Origin: Craterostigma plantagineum
Lineage: Eukaryota; Streptophyta; Magnoliopsida; Lamiales; Linderniaceae
NCBI GenBank assembly: GCA_027422505.1
Contig: JAPQWV010000002.1
Location: 28,250,501-28,314,500 of the forward strand
Length of the DNA: 64,000 nucleotides
Reading direction: 5' to 3'
Within the stretch, counting starts at the first letter, position 1. Each line of letters begins with the position of its first letter. The notes beneath the pieces were generated by a model. That model searched no databases. It was not told the origin of the DNA and worked only from the letters and a program-made list of their open reading frames with translations. Shown here in pieces: positions 10,738 to 21,615 of the stretch. Position numbers and translations under genes: made by a program.

Positions 10738-12829
10738 TTAATTTCGCTTCAGTTGTGTTCGAAGCATATCGTGCAGCCGCTTGGATTGTTCCTCGATCAT
10801 TATTTGCAGCTTCTTTTGGCTCTGGAGATTTTAGAAAAATAAAAATTTATAACAAAAAAGGAGAATTCATCTCAAATTACCGACGGCTTAACATCTTAAA
10901 AATCAGTAAATAAATAAATGCTTATGTATACCTCTAATTGCTCGTGTAAACGACGCTGAACATCCATTTGCAAGTTTAAAGCTTCAACAATGTCCGTTCT
11001 CCTGTGATTATCAATATGTGAACAAATGTAAAATTTAAAAAATATATAGCAAAAGCTCGTAAACTCTTTTATTAATCGATCTTACGTTTTCGAATCATGC
11101 CACCCGCCATTTCCTGCATATATCAAATCATGCAACTCACATTAATACTAACAAAGCAAAGTTCACATCACAAATAAATCAAGTTTAAGTTAAACAAATG
11201 CACACTATATAACTATGTACCATCGTTAACTTCATCTCGACGTCGAGTAATTCGGTGCTTCTGTGGAAACATACCCTAAAAGTTAGTAATAAAGCCGATC
11301 CATGTAAAATAGGAATTTTTATAGGCGAATGTTGAATGATGACTCAACCTAAACTGTTAATAATCTTGAAGGAAGTGGGACTTTATTTTATATAACTTAT
11401 GTCCAACATGCACTGCACCCTCACGTCTACACTGATTTCTTTTATATCTAGCCTTAAAGTGTAATTTTCTTAAACGAGTGGTCGTGAGTATTTGTTCCCA
11501 ATACCTCTTGGTCTCTGAAATCTAATACCACGTTAATAACCACTCCACTGCACCTAAAAAGGTTAATTTTTAGATGGAGTGCGTCACTTTTTTATCTATG
11601 CTCTTATATTAATGCTTAGCATGAGTTAAAAACCACTCAATTTGGTGTATCGGTCGGCCAATCAGAATTTTTCTCAAATTAATAATTAACATAAAATAAA
11701 AAATAAGAAACCACCAACTGCCATGCATATATATTGTCACATTTACCCTATTTGTAGTAATTGTTATTTAATACTCCTCCGTCCCATAAGTTTATGGACA
11801 TTTGGGTATTGGCACGGGAATTAAGAAACTGAATATTTTAATAATATAGTGTGTTGGAAAGGTAAAAAAAGTGTATGTTTTGGCACGTCTTTTGATGATA
11901 TTTAATATTATTATATTGACTGTTTGTGATAGATTTTTTGCTTAAAAAGGAAATGTACAAAAGATGTAGGACGCCCGATTTAGTAAAATGTACAAAAAAC
12001 TTTTGGGACGGAGGGAGAATGATTTATATAATATGTATCGCACACATATGAGTGTGCAATTTAGATTAGATTTATATAATTTATTACCAACAATAGTCAC
12101 AAACCTGCAAATGGCTTTTGACATGAAATAGAGTCAATCCCTCGCAGTTCATCAGCCTTAGAATTCCACTTGGAGTTGCTTCTGTAGTTTTGCATGCACA
12201 AATAGAAAACCATCCGTATAAATGATTGAATCGAGATTATATATAACTCATCAATCACTTGAGAATTGACTTACTTTTGTAGCCTCCCAGACAGTTAACA
12301 CTGTCTACAAATTTCTTGTCAAGATCCTCAGTCCATTTAATCCTCCTTTTGTCCTTCTTATCCGTCTTCTTCTTCACCAACCCTTTCTCTGAAGAAGCAA
12401 CTTTGCTACGGAGACAAACCAGCGTTGTCCCATCAAAGGTAGCCTCACGCTTAGTCTCCTGCAAATATTTGATTTATTTCGTCTTAAACATATAAATTAA
12501 TTGTATCAACAACATAATTATCAAATACTGATTCGACTCACGGTAATAATATGGTTTTGCTTGGGCGAAACAAAACTATTGCTGGCGTCGATGTTTTCGA
12601 CATAATTCAATGTATTAATGGACATCTGTTGAGGCTGTAAGAATAATTGATCTCTTCCGCACATACAAGATTGGACAAGTGATTGCAAAGTATCTTTCGA
12701 GTCATAATCGACGCCGATCATGGGTGGCTTTTGAGAACATAAATCTGTAAGCCCAGAATTTGATGAACTGCTGAGTGATCTTAGACTACTGTTAGGATCA
12801 TCATCAGATCCAATCATCGTTTTTTCCAT
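10738..12829 (-). CDS. MYB-CC (GARP) transcription factor, PHR/PHL-like, 7 exons
   Basis: Predicted nuclear DNA-binding protein of the family that includes phosphate-starvation regulators PHR1 and PHL. Minus-strand exons by eye: 12829-12542, 12458-12275, 12181-12105, 11260-11221, 11113-11086, 11001-10932, 10821-10738. All introns are GT-AG and phases agree, giving 256 aa. The GARP/MYB-like domain covers about residues 135-186: [17 protein letters not shown], then [10 protein letters not shown], then VKSHLQKHR across the exon 3/4 junction. The second family hallmark, the coiled-coil ending in LHEQLE, is at 224-229, followed by a [19 protein letters not shown] helix. The N-terminus (1-96) is Ser/Asp-rich. 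The protein is short for the family (often 290-450 aa) because it ends soon after the coiled coil. Intron 3 (about 840 bp) holds a SINE and a Stowaway MITE. Whether it regulates phosphate genes is inference. Confidence 0.9.
11400..11580 (-). mobile_element. tRNA-derived SINE-like repeat in MYB-CC intron 3
   Basis: Reverse-complemented, this reads like the repeats at 41513-41707 and 47052-47247: a GTGGAGTGGT block, an ACGTGGTAT block, a diverged B-box region and ACTCACGACCACT. It is the most diverged of the three copies. Confidence 0.5.
11774..12017. mobile_element. Stowaway-like MITE in MYB-CC intron 3
   Basis: The left end CTCCTCCGTCCCATAAG and the right end CTTTTGGGACGGAGGGAG are inverted repeats with the classic Stowaway (Tc1/mariner) terminus CTCCCTCCGTCCC. 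A TA precedes the left end; the right TA is degraded. Length is about 244 bp with no coding capacity. Confidence 0.85.
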
Positions 12830-13780
12830 TTTTTTTCAAGGCCACAATTAATGAAGGGACAAACAATTTTCTGATGATTAAACTATACATTCATCACATA
12901 TTTAACACTATGGTGACTTGATAAGGTCTATGAAGTGATTAAAACAATGAGTGAATATGGTCTAGAAATGATATCAGGTACAGACCAACACAACGAGGAT
13001 TTGTTTATTGGAGTGATGACATTGTGCTATGTGTCAGCCATGAAGTGGAATATTATATATAGAGAATAATATATATCTTCAATGCTCCCAATATTCCTTT
13101 TTAATGCATAAAAATACATTGTTTTATAACGCCGAAAATAAGAAATTATTGAAAAAGAGATGGGGCGATGTTCTCACAATGTCAACACCATTACGTGGAA
13201 ACCTTCCAACTTAATCTTATTAGCAAGTCGTCCTATATCAGTGTTAACAAAGGTACGGTTCAAGCTCGCCAATTATTGGTTCTCTTTATTCTTATTTGAT
13301 GACAATTTGTTGACTTTAATATTAAAAACATACTTGACTATTGAATAGAAAATTGTACGTTTTTTAAGGTTTGAATTGAACAAGGGCACCGTAGTTTTCA
13401 CTTAGGTTGTTTTGTCATCGTTGTCCTGAAGAAGCTATCAAAGCCATTTGTTGCAGTGTTTGGGGCAATGACAAGGGGAAAGGTCCATTGTCTTTGTCTA
13501 TAAAAACAAGAATTCGTTTTTTAGCCAAAAATATAAACATATAATAAGGGACTTTTACCTTTTACGTGGGTTATTTTTCTGTCGTCATGAAGGGAAGATT
13601 ATTGTAACTGAAGAAACAACGTAATCTTCCGGTCTGTCCATTGATGTTAAAAATCAAGAATTAAAACATTAATTCTGATAAAAAAACCTTATAATTACGA
13701 GTTTGAGTGATTGCATAAACAATAGTTGAGACTGGCGACAACCAGAGCGGAGTGCTCAAGATCAAAATGTCTTAAAAAAG
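12830..13780. other. 5' flank of MYB-CC and intergenic DNA
   Basis: Probable promoter and upstream DNA of the MYB-CC gene. No other gene or repeat is recognised. Confidence 0.5.
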
Positions 13781-14091
13781 GAGGGAAAATTATAAAAATG
13801 GGTCACTAAGTATGCAACTTTTCGATTTTGGTCACTATCAATTACAAAATTAGGTCACTAAGTATGTATATAGTAACAAAATTAGATCACTGGCCTCTTT
13901 TTACTTATTAGATACATACTTAGTAACCCAAATTTGTAACTATATACATACTTAGGGACCTACCTTTGTTACTATATACATACTTAGTGAGCTAGTTTTT
14001 TAATTAGACCCAATTTTGTTACTATACAAATAATTAGTAACCTAATTTTTTAACTGGCAAACATTGTGACCCATATTTATAATTTTGCCTC
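13781..14091. mobile_element. MITE with GAGG[GC]AAAATTATAAA terminal inverted repeats
   Basis: The left end GAGGGAAAATTATAAAAATG and the reverse complement of the right end (GAGGCAAAATTATAAATATG) pair over about 26 bp, ending in GGGTCAC. AAAAAG flanks both sides, a plausible short target duplication. The interior repeats TACATACTTAGT and its complement several times. The superfamily is not certain. Confidence 0.6.
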
Positions 14092-14149
14092 AAAAAGGAT
14101 TATATTGATCAGAATCAAATGACGGAGTTCACTTCAACAGCTTTTAATT

Positions 14150-14690
14150 CTTCTGTGAATAACATTGTATTCGGCGCCATTTAGTGGCATCATGCTCGCC
14201 TTAACAAAACGGAGTCGTCAAGCGCAACAACCAAATAATTCTTTCAAATGGTCCGAAGCATGTAAAATACCAAAGAAATTTTGGGCGAAAGCTGTGAATT
14301 GTGCACATATATTAAATCGACACATGACCACAAGCTTGAGAAGCATGAAATTTGGAGCGTAATAAAACCAATGATAATTCATCTGAAGGTGTTTGGCAGC
14401 ATAGCATACGTATAGTGGCGGCCCTTGAAATATGGAATGGAATGGAAACATACCTTCCATTGGATATTTCAAATCCTTCAGAAGCAGATGTTACATCCTG
14501 ACAATGGGAAGATCCATCTGGCTACTTTTGACAACGGGCAGAGAAAGGATTCTTCCTAGGATACTCCTCAACAAGCAAGGCATACTGGGTGTTCAACTGC
14601 AAGAATCTAAGCATTGAAGAATCTCACACGTGGTATTTGAAGAATCTCATACCCAGAATAACACCTGCGAAATATCAACAGGCTGAGCAA
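14150..14690 (+). pseudogene. Old copia integrase remnant (left part)
   Basis: Plus-strand fragments read PKKFWAKAVNCAHILNRH, then IIHLKVFGSIAYVY, then GFFLGYSSTSKAYWVFN, the order seen in the C-terminal half of copia integrases. Frameshifts separate them. The younger copia element is inserted at its right edge, and the remnant appears to continue after 34157. It is the outermost layer of the nest. Confidence 0.75.
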
Positions 14691-14947
14691 TGTTAGGAAA
14701 TAATCCTTGTGATCCCATTTTCCTTAATTAGCTTAGGATTAGCTTAGGATATGATTGTATTTTCCCTTAGGAAGTGATTATCTTTTCCTTATTAGCGTAG
14801 GCTAAATTAGTCGCCTGATTGTAGGTATTTATTAGTTTCCATGTAAACTTCTATTTAAGCAATGCAAAGACTACAGAAAACGCAGCAGATTTAAGCAGCA
14901 CCAAAACGAGATCGTGTTCACTTGTGTTCGCGTGTGTCTTTCCAACA
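14691..14947 (+). repeat. Copia 5' LTR
   Basis: TG...CA LTR preceded by the AGCAA duplication and followed by the primer binding site. It matches the 3' LTR at 33901-34157 with about six differences. Confidence 0.95.
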
Positions 14948-14949
14948 AC

Positions 14950-14961
14950 TGGTATCAGAGC
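14950..14961 (+). promoter_or_regulatory. Copia primer binding site (initiator tRNA-Met)
   Basis: TGGTATCAGAGC lies two bases after the LTR end. It is the standard complement to the 3' end of plant initiator methionine tRNA used by copia elements. Confidence 0.95.
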
Positions 14962-14979
14962 GAGTTTCATCCAGGGACC

Positions 14980-15697
14980 ATGGGCGATGAGAGCAAGAAA
15001 GCTGATGCCTCCGGCGCCGTGATCGTGGGCGATGGGAGCAAGAAAGCCGATGCCTCCGGCGCTGTGATTCAACGAGTGATTCGTGAGGTGGGCGGCAGGA
15101 ATAGCTACCCCGTTCTCACCAAGACCAATTACTCTAATTGGGCGCTCATGATGAAGGTGAAGATGAAGGCGAGAGGGTTATGGAACGCCATCGAGAAGCA
15201 CTACCGATGAGCAGGAAGACATGATGGCGCTCGATGCTCTGGTGAGTGCGGTCCCACTCGAGATGGTGTCGACTATCGGCTCAAAGGAGACGTCCAAGGA
15301 GGCTTGGGGCGCGATCGCGACCATGCGGATCGGAGACGATCGTGTGAAGAAGGCAACGGCGCAGCAGTTGCGTCGCAAATTCGACCTCGCCACGTTCAAC
15401 GACGGCGAGACCGTTGAGGAGTTCGCGCTACGCCTCAATGGCATGGCGGCGCACCTCACCACGTTGGGGGAGGAGATGGAGGAAAAGAAAATCGTAGCCA
15501 AGATGCTACGAAGTCTGCCTTCCCGCTTCAAGCAGATCGCAATTGCGATCAAGACCTTGCTCGATCCATCCACCATGATGGTCGCCGATCTCACCGGGCG
15601 ATTGCAAGAGGCGGAGGAGGAGTTGAATGGACCCCCGATGTCACTACAGCACGAGGGCAAACTGTATCTCACTGAGGAGCAGTGGGACGCGCAATGA
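14980..15697 (+). pseudogene. Copia gag (UBN2-type), frameshifted
   Basis: An ATG at 14980 starts a frame with a tandem ~15-residue duplication (SKKADASGAVI occurs twice) and then NYSNWALMMKVKMKARGLWN, the usual start of copia gag. It runs into a frameshift and stop near 15210. The gag core resumes from 15221 with FDLATFNDGETVEEFALRL and LPSRFKQIAIAIKTL and ends at a stop at 15695-15697. The nucleocapsid follows in another frame. Gag would form the cytoplasmic virus-like particle; this copy cannot encode it in one piece. Confidence 0.85.
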
Positions 15698-15787
15698 AAG
15701 AAGCGAGAGGCGGAGAACCACTCACGCGGTCGTGGCGCGAACGGGGGAGGCGGCCGATGCGGGCGCAGTCGTGGGCGAGCTGGCGAG

Positions 15788-16615
15788 TTGTCTAGTGGGC
15801 CGGCTACTTCAAACAAGCGCGCAGGCGACGAGTGCCGAAATTGTGGGAAGCTGGGCCACTGGGCCCGGGAGTGCTGGTCGAAGCCCAAGAAGGCGCAGGC
15901 CCATGCGGTCCACGAAGAGGAAGAGGCCTCACTTTGTCTCGCAAAGTGTTCCCCTATTCTCTTCCCACCGACGCCGCAATCGACGGCGACTTCGTCGACG
16001 TCGTCCGTGGCCCAGATTGAGATCCGCGAAGAGAAGGTGTTCGCGCAGCTCGGGGAAGAAGAAGAGGAACGGGAGGCGAAGACGTGGATCCTGGACTCGG
16101 GGGCAACCAATCACATGTACGGGTCTAGGACCGCCTTCTCGAAGCTTGACGTGGCGGTACGAGGCACCGTGCGTTTCGGCAACGATTCGGTGGCACGCAT
16201 TGAAGGGCGGGGCACCGTCATCTTTGTGTGCAAGAACGGGGAGCTCCGTTCATTCGACGGCGTCTACCTCATTCCACGGTTGACGACGAACATCGTGAGT
16301 CTTGGCCAGCTCGACGAGGTCGGCTACAAGATCCAGATCGAAGATGGCGTGATGCAGATTCGGGAGCTCGGCGGTCAACTGCTGGCAAGGGTGACGCGCG
16401 AGGCGAACCGTCTATACCTTCTTCGGATCAAGATAGCACCGCCGATGTGCCTAGCGGTGCGCGAGCGCGGCGACGAGGTGGCATGGCGCTTGCATGATCG
16501 CTTCGGCCATGTCAACATGGCGGCGCTCTGGAAGCTAGATAGGGAGGAGCTAGTGCGCGACGTCGACGAACACTTGGACGCCGACCACGACGACGACGCC
16601 CCTCTTCGATTTTGA
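15788..16615 (+). pseudogene. Copia zinc knuckle, protease and pre-integrase; integrase core deleted
   Basis: The frame contains the CCHC zinc knuckle CRNCGKLGHWAREC, then the aspartic protease active site ILDSGATNHM, then IPRLTTNIVSLGQLDEVGY and the pre-integrase zone with WRLHDRFGHVNMAALWKL. Immediately after, where the DDE integrase core should begin, the sequence jumps to VDEHLDADHDDDAPLRF and a stop, then to a segment leading into RT. The whole integrase catalytic core is absent, so this element would depend on another for integration. Confidence 0.85.
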
Positions 16616-16672
16616 AAAATCGAAAACATCATCGGGCCGGCTTCGCCGCGTAGCTTCTCGCCACGAGCACTG

Positions 16673-17177
16673 GTGACGGAGGAGCTCCACGCCATGAGCT
16701 CCGACGAACCTGCGCCGTTCGCCGAGGCGGAACGCAGCCCCAGCTGGATGAAGGCGATGATGGAGGAGATGGACTCGATTGAGGACAACCAGACGTGGTC
16801 TCTCGCCGACCTCCCGCCGGGCCGGCGAGCGATCGGCTTGAAGTGGGTCTTCAAGGTGAAGAGGGACGAGCACGGGGCGGTGTCCAAGCATAAGGCACGC
16901 CTCGTGGTGAAGGGTTACGCACAGCGGCACGGCATCGACTACGACGAAGTGTTCGCAACGGTGGCACGGCTGGACTCGGTGCGCCTGATCATCGCCCTCG
17001 TGGCGCACGAAGGATGGGAGGTGCACCACATGGACGTCAAGTTGGCGTTCTTGAACGGAGACCTGGAGGAGGAGGTATACGTCGAGCAGCCGCTGGGGTT
17101 TGTCATCACCGGCAAGGAGCACAAGGTGCTCAAGCTCCGAAAGGCGTTGTACGGGCTGCATCAAGCGCCACGCGCAT
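16673..17177 (+). pseudogene. Copia reverse transcriptase, 5' part
   Basis: The frame reads SWMKAMMEEMDSIEDNQTW, then GLKWVFKVKRDEHG, KARLVVKGYAQRHGIDY, HHMDVKLAFLNGDLEEEVY and LRKALYGLHQAPRA, the first half of copia RT. The first catalytic Asp is in MDVK. The frame is cut by the Athila insertion at 17177/17178. The RT reading resumes in phase at 32812 next to the duplicated target site. Confidence 0.9.
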
Positions 17178-18843
17178 TGATCGCGTGTGTGTATGTTTAA
17201 ATTAAAAGATCGTGCGAGTACGTCAAGTAATAATTAAAACGAATATATTATAACTAGAATCACGCGCGACAGGCAGTGTACCTATCGTTTGTAATATAGC
17301 TATAGCGAATATTCGAGTATCGAACACGAGGAATAAATTGAGTACTAGTATTAACCTATCGACTCGATATTTAACCTAAATAAAATAACAGGATTTGTTT
17401 ATATTACGAACTAACTTAACAGAGCAACTTAAAGGATCGAAAGACTAAGGAACACAACTAGAAGTAATAAAAGTGACTTAAGATGACAAATATGTGTCCG
17501 GGATTCGAATCCCGCTGAGTTTTGTTGGCTAAGGCTTACGGAATATCGCTCCTACGTGATTATCGACTAAATCGCAGTAATTTCCTACCCACTCACGGAT
17601 TTGCTGTCGCCCTAAACGTTCGTGGGGATCTAAATTCAACGATTACTAGACGGCGAGGATCGAGTATTTGCTGTCGCCCTATACTCGAATCCTAACGTCT
17701 ACGAACGACCTAATCGTTATTTAGCTGTCGCCCTAAACGATATACCACACATGCATATCAACACATAGACATATTGATACAAAGAAACAACATCATAGAA
17801 CGATAAATAGTCGAATACACGTGTTCACGATTATCCTACGCCTTAACTACAACATAACCCAACGTTCATCTATTCCCAAACACACAAGAGGGTTAGCTAC
17901 TCATATTAAGCATAACAACAACGAGATTCAAAGGAAACGAAGATAAAGAACTCATAAAACCTCCCTAAGAAGTAGTATGGCGTTTCTGAGGTGGAGCTCT
18001 CGTTCCTCGATCGACTGGGCGTGGCTACGTTGTTGGATCGTCCATTCAGCTTCTCCGAATCACAAGGTTGCTTCTAGTGTTCTTCCTCCTTCCTTTTCTC
18101 TCAATTTTCGTCTCTATCAAGTTGTTCTTCAGTTCTAAGGAAAGCTCCCCTTTTATGCTTCGAAAATGGGCTAAAACCCTGAAATTAGGCATGTTCACGG
18201 CGTCTTAACGGGCCTTCACGGCCGTGAAGGCGGCTAAAAACCCTATTTCTTGACTTCCTGGCACGAGTCACGGCCTCGTGCACCGATCTTCACGGCCGTG
18301 ACGGCGGCTTAAACCCTAAATATTGACTCTCTGGAGAGGGTCACGGCCTCTTGCATATAGGTTCACGGCCGTGACAGTGAATAGCATAGCGGTTGCTTAG
18401 TCTCTGCCGCGAGTCACGGCCTTTGACATGAGTATTCACGGCCGTGACACGTTCCTTAAAACTCTCTGTCCACGTTCACGGCTTCTTACATGAGCGTTCA
18501 CGGCCGCGACACTGGATCTTGAGCTCACTGCCCACGTTCACGGCCTTGTACAATGTGTTTCACGGCCATGACTGTTGGAACTTTTTCTCCTTAAGCTTAC
18601 TGCCCTCGTTCACGGCCTTTTGCAAGATCGTTCACGGCCATGACTTATTACTGGCAGCTTCAAACTTTGCCGTTTTCGCGTCGTTTTCGCCTCGTTTTCG
18701 TTCCTCTTTTCTCGATAATCATTCGAAGGTCCTACAATATTTAAATGAGTGTAAATAGAGCCAATAAATGCATGGAATGATCAAAAGTTTCCTATTATAA
18801 CCCAAATAAACATAACAATAAACGTATTAAAATACGTTTATCA
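17178..18843 (-). repeat. Athila 3' LTR
   Basis: The element is on the minus strand, so the left copy is the 3' LTR. It carries a perfect 16-bp palindrome CGGGATTCGAATCCCG at 17499-17514 and a palindrome array at 18192-18645. Its edge at 18843 abuts the purine tract. Confidence 0.95.
18192..18645. repeat. CACGGCCGTG palindrome array in left LTR
   Basis: About seven units of 60-75 bp. Each unit has one diverged TTCACGGCC half-site followed 14-20 bp later by the palindrome TTCACGGCCGTGA. The spacers between units differ. Confidence 0.85.
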
Positions 18844-18858
18844 AACCTCCCCACACTT
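18844..18858 (-). promoter_or_regulatory. Athila polypurine tract
   Basis: The minus strand reads AAGTGTGGGGAGGTT directly before the LTR start TGATAAACG, the classic plus-strand primer of Athila/Tat elements. Confidence 0.95.
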
Positions 18859-20111
18859 AAGCTTTTGCTTGTCCTCAAGCAAATTAAAAGCAAGAAAAGG
18901 TTATCAAGATAACGGCACGATCATTCACAATTCACCAATGCAGATGAAAAACACAAAATGGAATCAAGCAAGCAATTATGGACACTGCAAAAAATAATCA
19001 GCACTAATCGACACGAATTTCCTTAGCACTACTAATCGAGATCCACACCTCGCAGGGATTCACTCAAATCACTCAGTGTATAGGCTTAAAAATCGGTGAA
19101 TCACTCAATTCATGCAATAATCTAGTCTAAACCATATGCTTGCAAGTCAATCGCACGTCTACTACTTAAAGCAGTTAGCATAAATCAGAAGGTCTTTTTC
19201 GGGTTAAATGGGTTCAGATAGTATTGAAGTGGTAATGGAATCACATATGAGTAGCAGTCGTGTCGATCTTCATGTCATTGTCTAAAGCACGCCAACAATT
19301 AGCCTTTCTGATTACGCCGTCTTCATATTCTTATTTTTGCTGCGTTCCACTATGCCTTTCTTCTTCCAAGTCTATAAATGAGGGGATGATGTGGAAAACA
19401 GGAGACCGGAAGGTTATCAAAGGAAAGGTTCTTTTTCTTTTTTTTTTATTTTTTCGCAACAGCTTATTCTCCTCATGCTTCACTTCTCCAATTTTTTTTT
19501 CTTCTTCTTCTTTTTTTTTTTCAACAAACTGTTCACTTCCGGCGGGCCGTCATCTCTGCGCTTTTCGACTTTGACATTTGACTTTCACTTCCGCTTAACT
19601 CGGGTTCAAATGATCTCTGGAGGCTTATTTAGGTCAGAGGGTTATGATATACGAGGTGTAAGGAATAAATAGGCTTAGGCACAAAGTGGCTAACTACGGT
19701 GATCAGTCGTGGTCGGGAACTTTGGCCGTGGACTTATTTCCTAATGCCTTCGTCATATTCATACAAAACATACTATAGCAATTTCAATGCGTATCAAATA
19801 AGCAAGTTCTAGAGAGACGTAAATTATGCACTACTCACACCACCAAGAAAAAATAAGCAAAAGCTCGTCAGCTCAAACTCTCACAACGGAACATGTGTTA
19901 TGTGTGTGAATCTCTCAAAGTAACACTATATCTATTCATGCTGAAAAGATTAAATCACTGATGCATGTCTTTATCGCTCACTAGACTCCCTAATATGCAA
20001 TCCACATTGAGACGAATGCAAATAATCATGCCAAACTTTTATAGATTTAAAAGCCCAAAACACGTCATAAAAAATTTTCACATAACTTTTCAACAAAATT
20101 CCTTAACAAAA
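18859..20111. other. Athila 3' untranslated spacer
   Basis: Between the purine tract and the extra ORF. No coding region is recognised. A T-rich, microsatellite-like stretch is near 19436-19522. Confidence 0.6.
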
Positions 20112-20130
20112 TTCCCCCTCCCCACACTTA
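20112..20130 (-). promoter_or_regulatory. Second polypurine-tract-like site in Athila
   Basis: The minus strand reads TAAGTGTGGGGAGGGGGAAT, preceded by GAGGACAACGTGAATCT, the same arrangement as the true tract at 18844-18858 (GAGGACAAGCAAAAGCT before AAGTGTGGGGAGG). It lies just downstream of the extra ORF. Confidence 0.6.
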
Positions 20131-20294
20131 AGATTCACGTTGTCCTCAACGTGTAAAAGAAATAACAGGTAGGTAAAAGAAGTTGAAAAGAACGTGACTT
20201 CCCTGAAAAATTGGCGTGGCCCTGCCTCTATCATTTGATGTAGTTTGAACATGGTTGCTTCACTGATTGTGAATATTTTGGGTCGTAGTCTGAA

Positions 20295-21615
20295 CTAAGG
20301 TGGTGGTGGTGAGGGCTGTCGAGGGCGAAGGAACGCCAGCGACTCCTGTGATCGCCTGACCGCATCGTTCATGGCTTTAAGAGCCTGCTCATATCGCTGT
20401 TGCTCCTCGCGGTAGCGTCGGTGGGCTTCCTCATTTCGACACTCATACTCTTCCTGGCGCCGTCGTGTCTCCTCATCGCGTCGAATGGCCTCCTCGTTGT
20501 AGCGTAGCATGTCTTCGCGCAGTGTGTGAAGGTCGGCGACTGAGGCAAAACGAGCAACCCCTGATGATTCGCCCTCATGATAACCAGAGGAATGGGAAGT
20601 TCCGGCAGTGTCGGGGTGAACTGGGAATGGCCCCACGCCCTCAATTTGTAGTGGCTCTGGGTATGCGTCGCCCAGGTCTGTCTGCCCATGGTAGACCTCG
20701 TGCCAGACGTAAACCTTGTTCGAGCGAGACCAGGTGGGCGCCTTGATCAACATCTTCATCTTCACCATCATATCCTCGTCGACCGGATTACGCCCGCCCA
20801 CAATCTCCATCTCCGGTGGATTTTCTGGCCATAGGTTAAGGCCTTTGATGATCCTAGTAACAAATGGCGCTACTGCGATCTTCCCGTGGCTACGAACGTC
20901 GGCCTGTGCCGCGAAGGCGTGCTTCAGGGCCATTCCTAGGTGTACGTGTTCCCCGCGCTGCATCTTGAGTAAATAGAAGAGGTAGCGAAGGCCTATCGCG
21001 GTGTGAATCGCCCCTAGGTGTGAGCGAAGTCGTCAGGAGCCGGTGGATATATCGCAGGCCGGGGCTCCTGAGCGACGAGGCCTTCGACGTTTTGACGCTG
21101 AAGGGGGGCTCGCCGGGTCTCGTAATCTCCGCCCAACCGGCCTGTCGGACGTCCGGGTTTTCCAGATAATTCTTGTAGTATAAGTCTTGTAGTCCTTGGT
21201 GCCCGTAAGGTAGCTCCGGTGTTCCAATTGCACGGCAGAAGTCTTTAATAGTAACCACCTCCTCCGTGTTAAACGCCCGGAATGTGATCTTGTTACGGCC
21301 AAATTCTTCGTGGGCGAAGGTGGACAGGAACTCCAGTGTCAGCTCCTTATATCCCGGCTCGTCGATGTGGAAGAAATCTAGCCACCCACTCAGTGACAGG
21401 TAGCCGGCCACCTGCTGGTCAATGTTGTACTTTTCCAGCGTGTCGTGGTCAATTTGGTCGGTCGGGATGAACTCCGTGTTCTTTAGCCTGTTGTAACGGG
21501 CCTGGTGTGTCTCATCGTCAAACTGCCCCATAGACTCTAGCAGTGACGGTGTGCGGCTCGTGCTTGGGCCTCGACGTTGACGACTCGTTGATGCAGATGA
21601 GCGGCTTCGACCCAT
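20295..21615 (-). pseudogene. Athila extra (env-position) ORF, putative plant transposon protein
   Basis: Two overlapping minus-strand frames form one former ORF. The first (21615-20890) starts MGRSRSSASTSRQRRGPSTS and contains TEFIPTDQIDHDTLEKYNI and EFLSTFAHEEFGRNKITFRAF. The second (20963-20295) continues with LWPENPPEMEIVGGRN, GQTDLGDAY and a charged Glu/Arg-rich tail (RRDEETRRRQEEYECRNEEA). The shift between them lies near 20960-21080. This protein type recurs in Athila elements at the position called env-like, but I see no clear signal peptide or transmembrane segment, so an envelope role is not supported here. A decayed relative lies at 8620-9590. Confidence 0.75.

Noticed and set aside
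15178..16110. 310-codon minus-strand open frame
   Set aside because: It is antisense to the GC-rich copia gag and protease; high GC removes stops in the shadow frame.
17499..17514. Possible tRNA gene
   Set aside because: Only a T-arm-like palindrome is present; no acceptor stem, D-arm or anticodon arm could be built around it.
18192..18645. Regularly spaced palindromes resembling a CRISPR array
   Set aside because: The repeats are short, degenerate, arranged in unequal pairs, and lie within a plant LTR; no cas genes and a eukaryotic context.
20295..21615. Envelope glycoprotein gene of Athila
   Set aside because: The ORF is at the env position, but no signal peptide, transmembrane segment or glycoprotein features are seen; it was kept as an extra ORF of unknown function.
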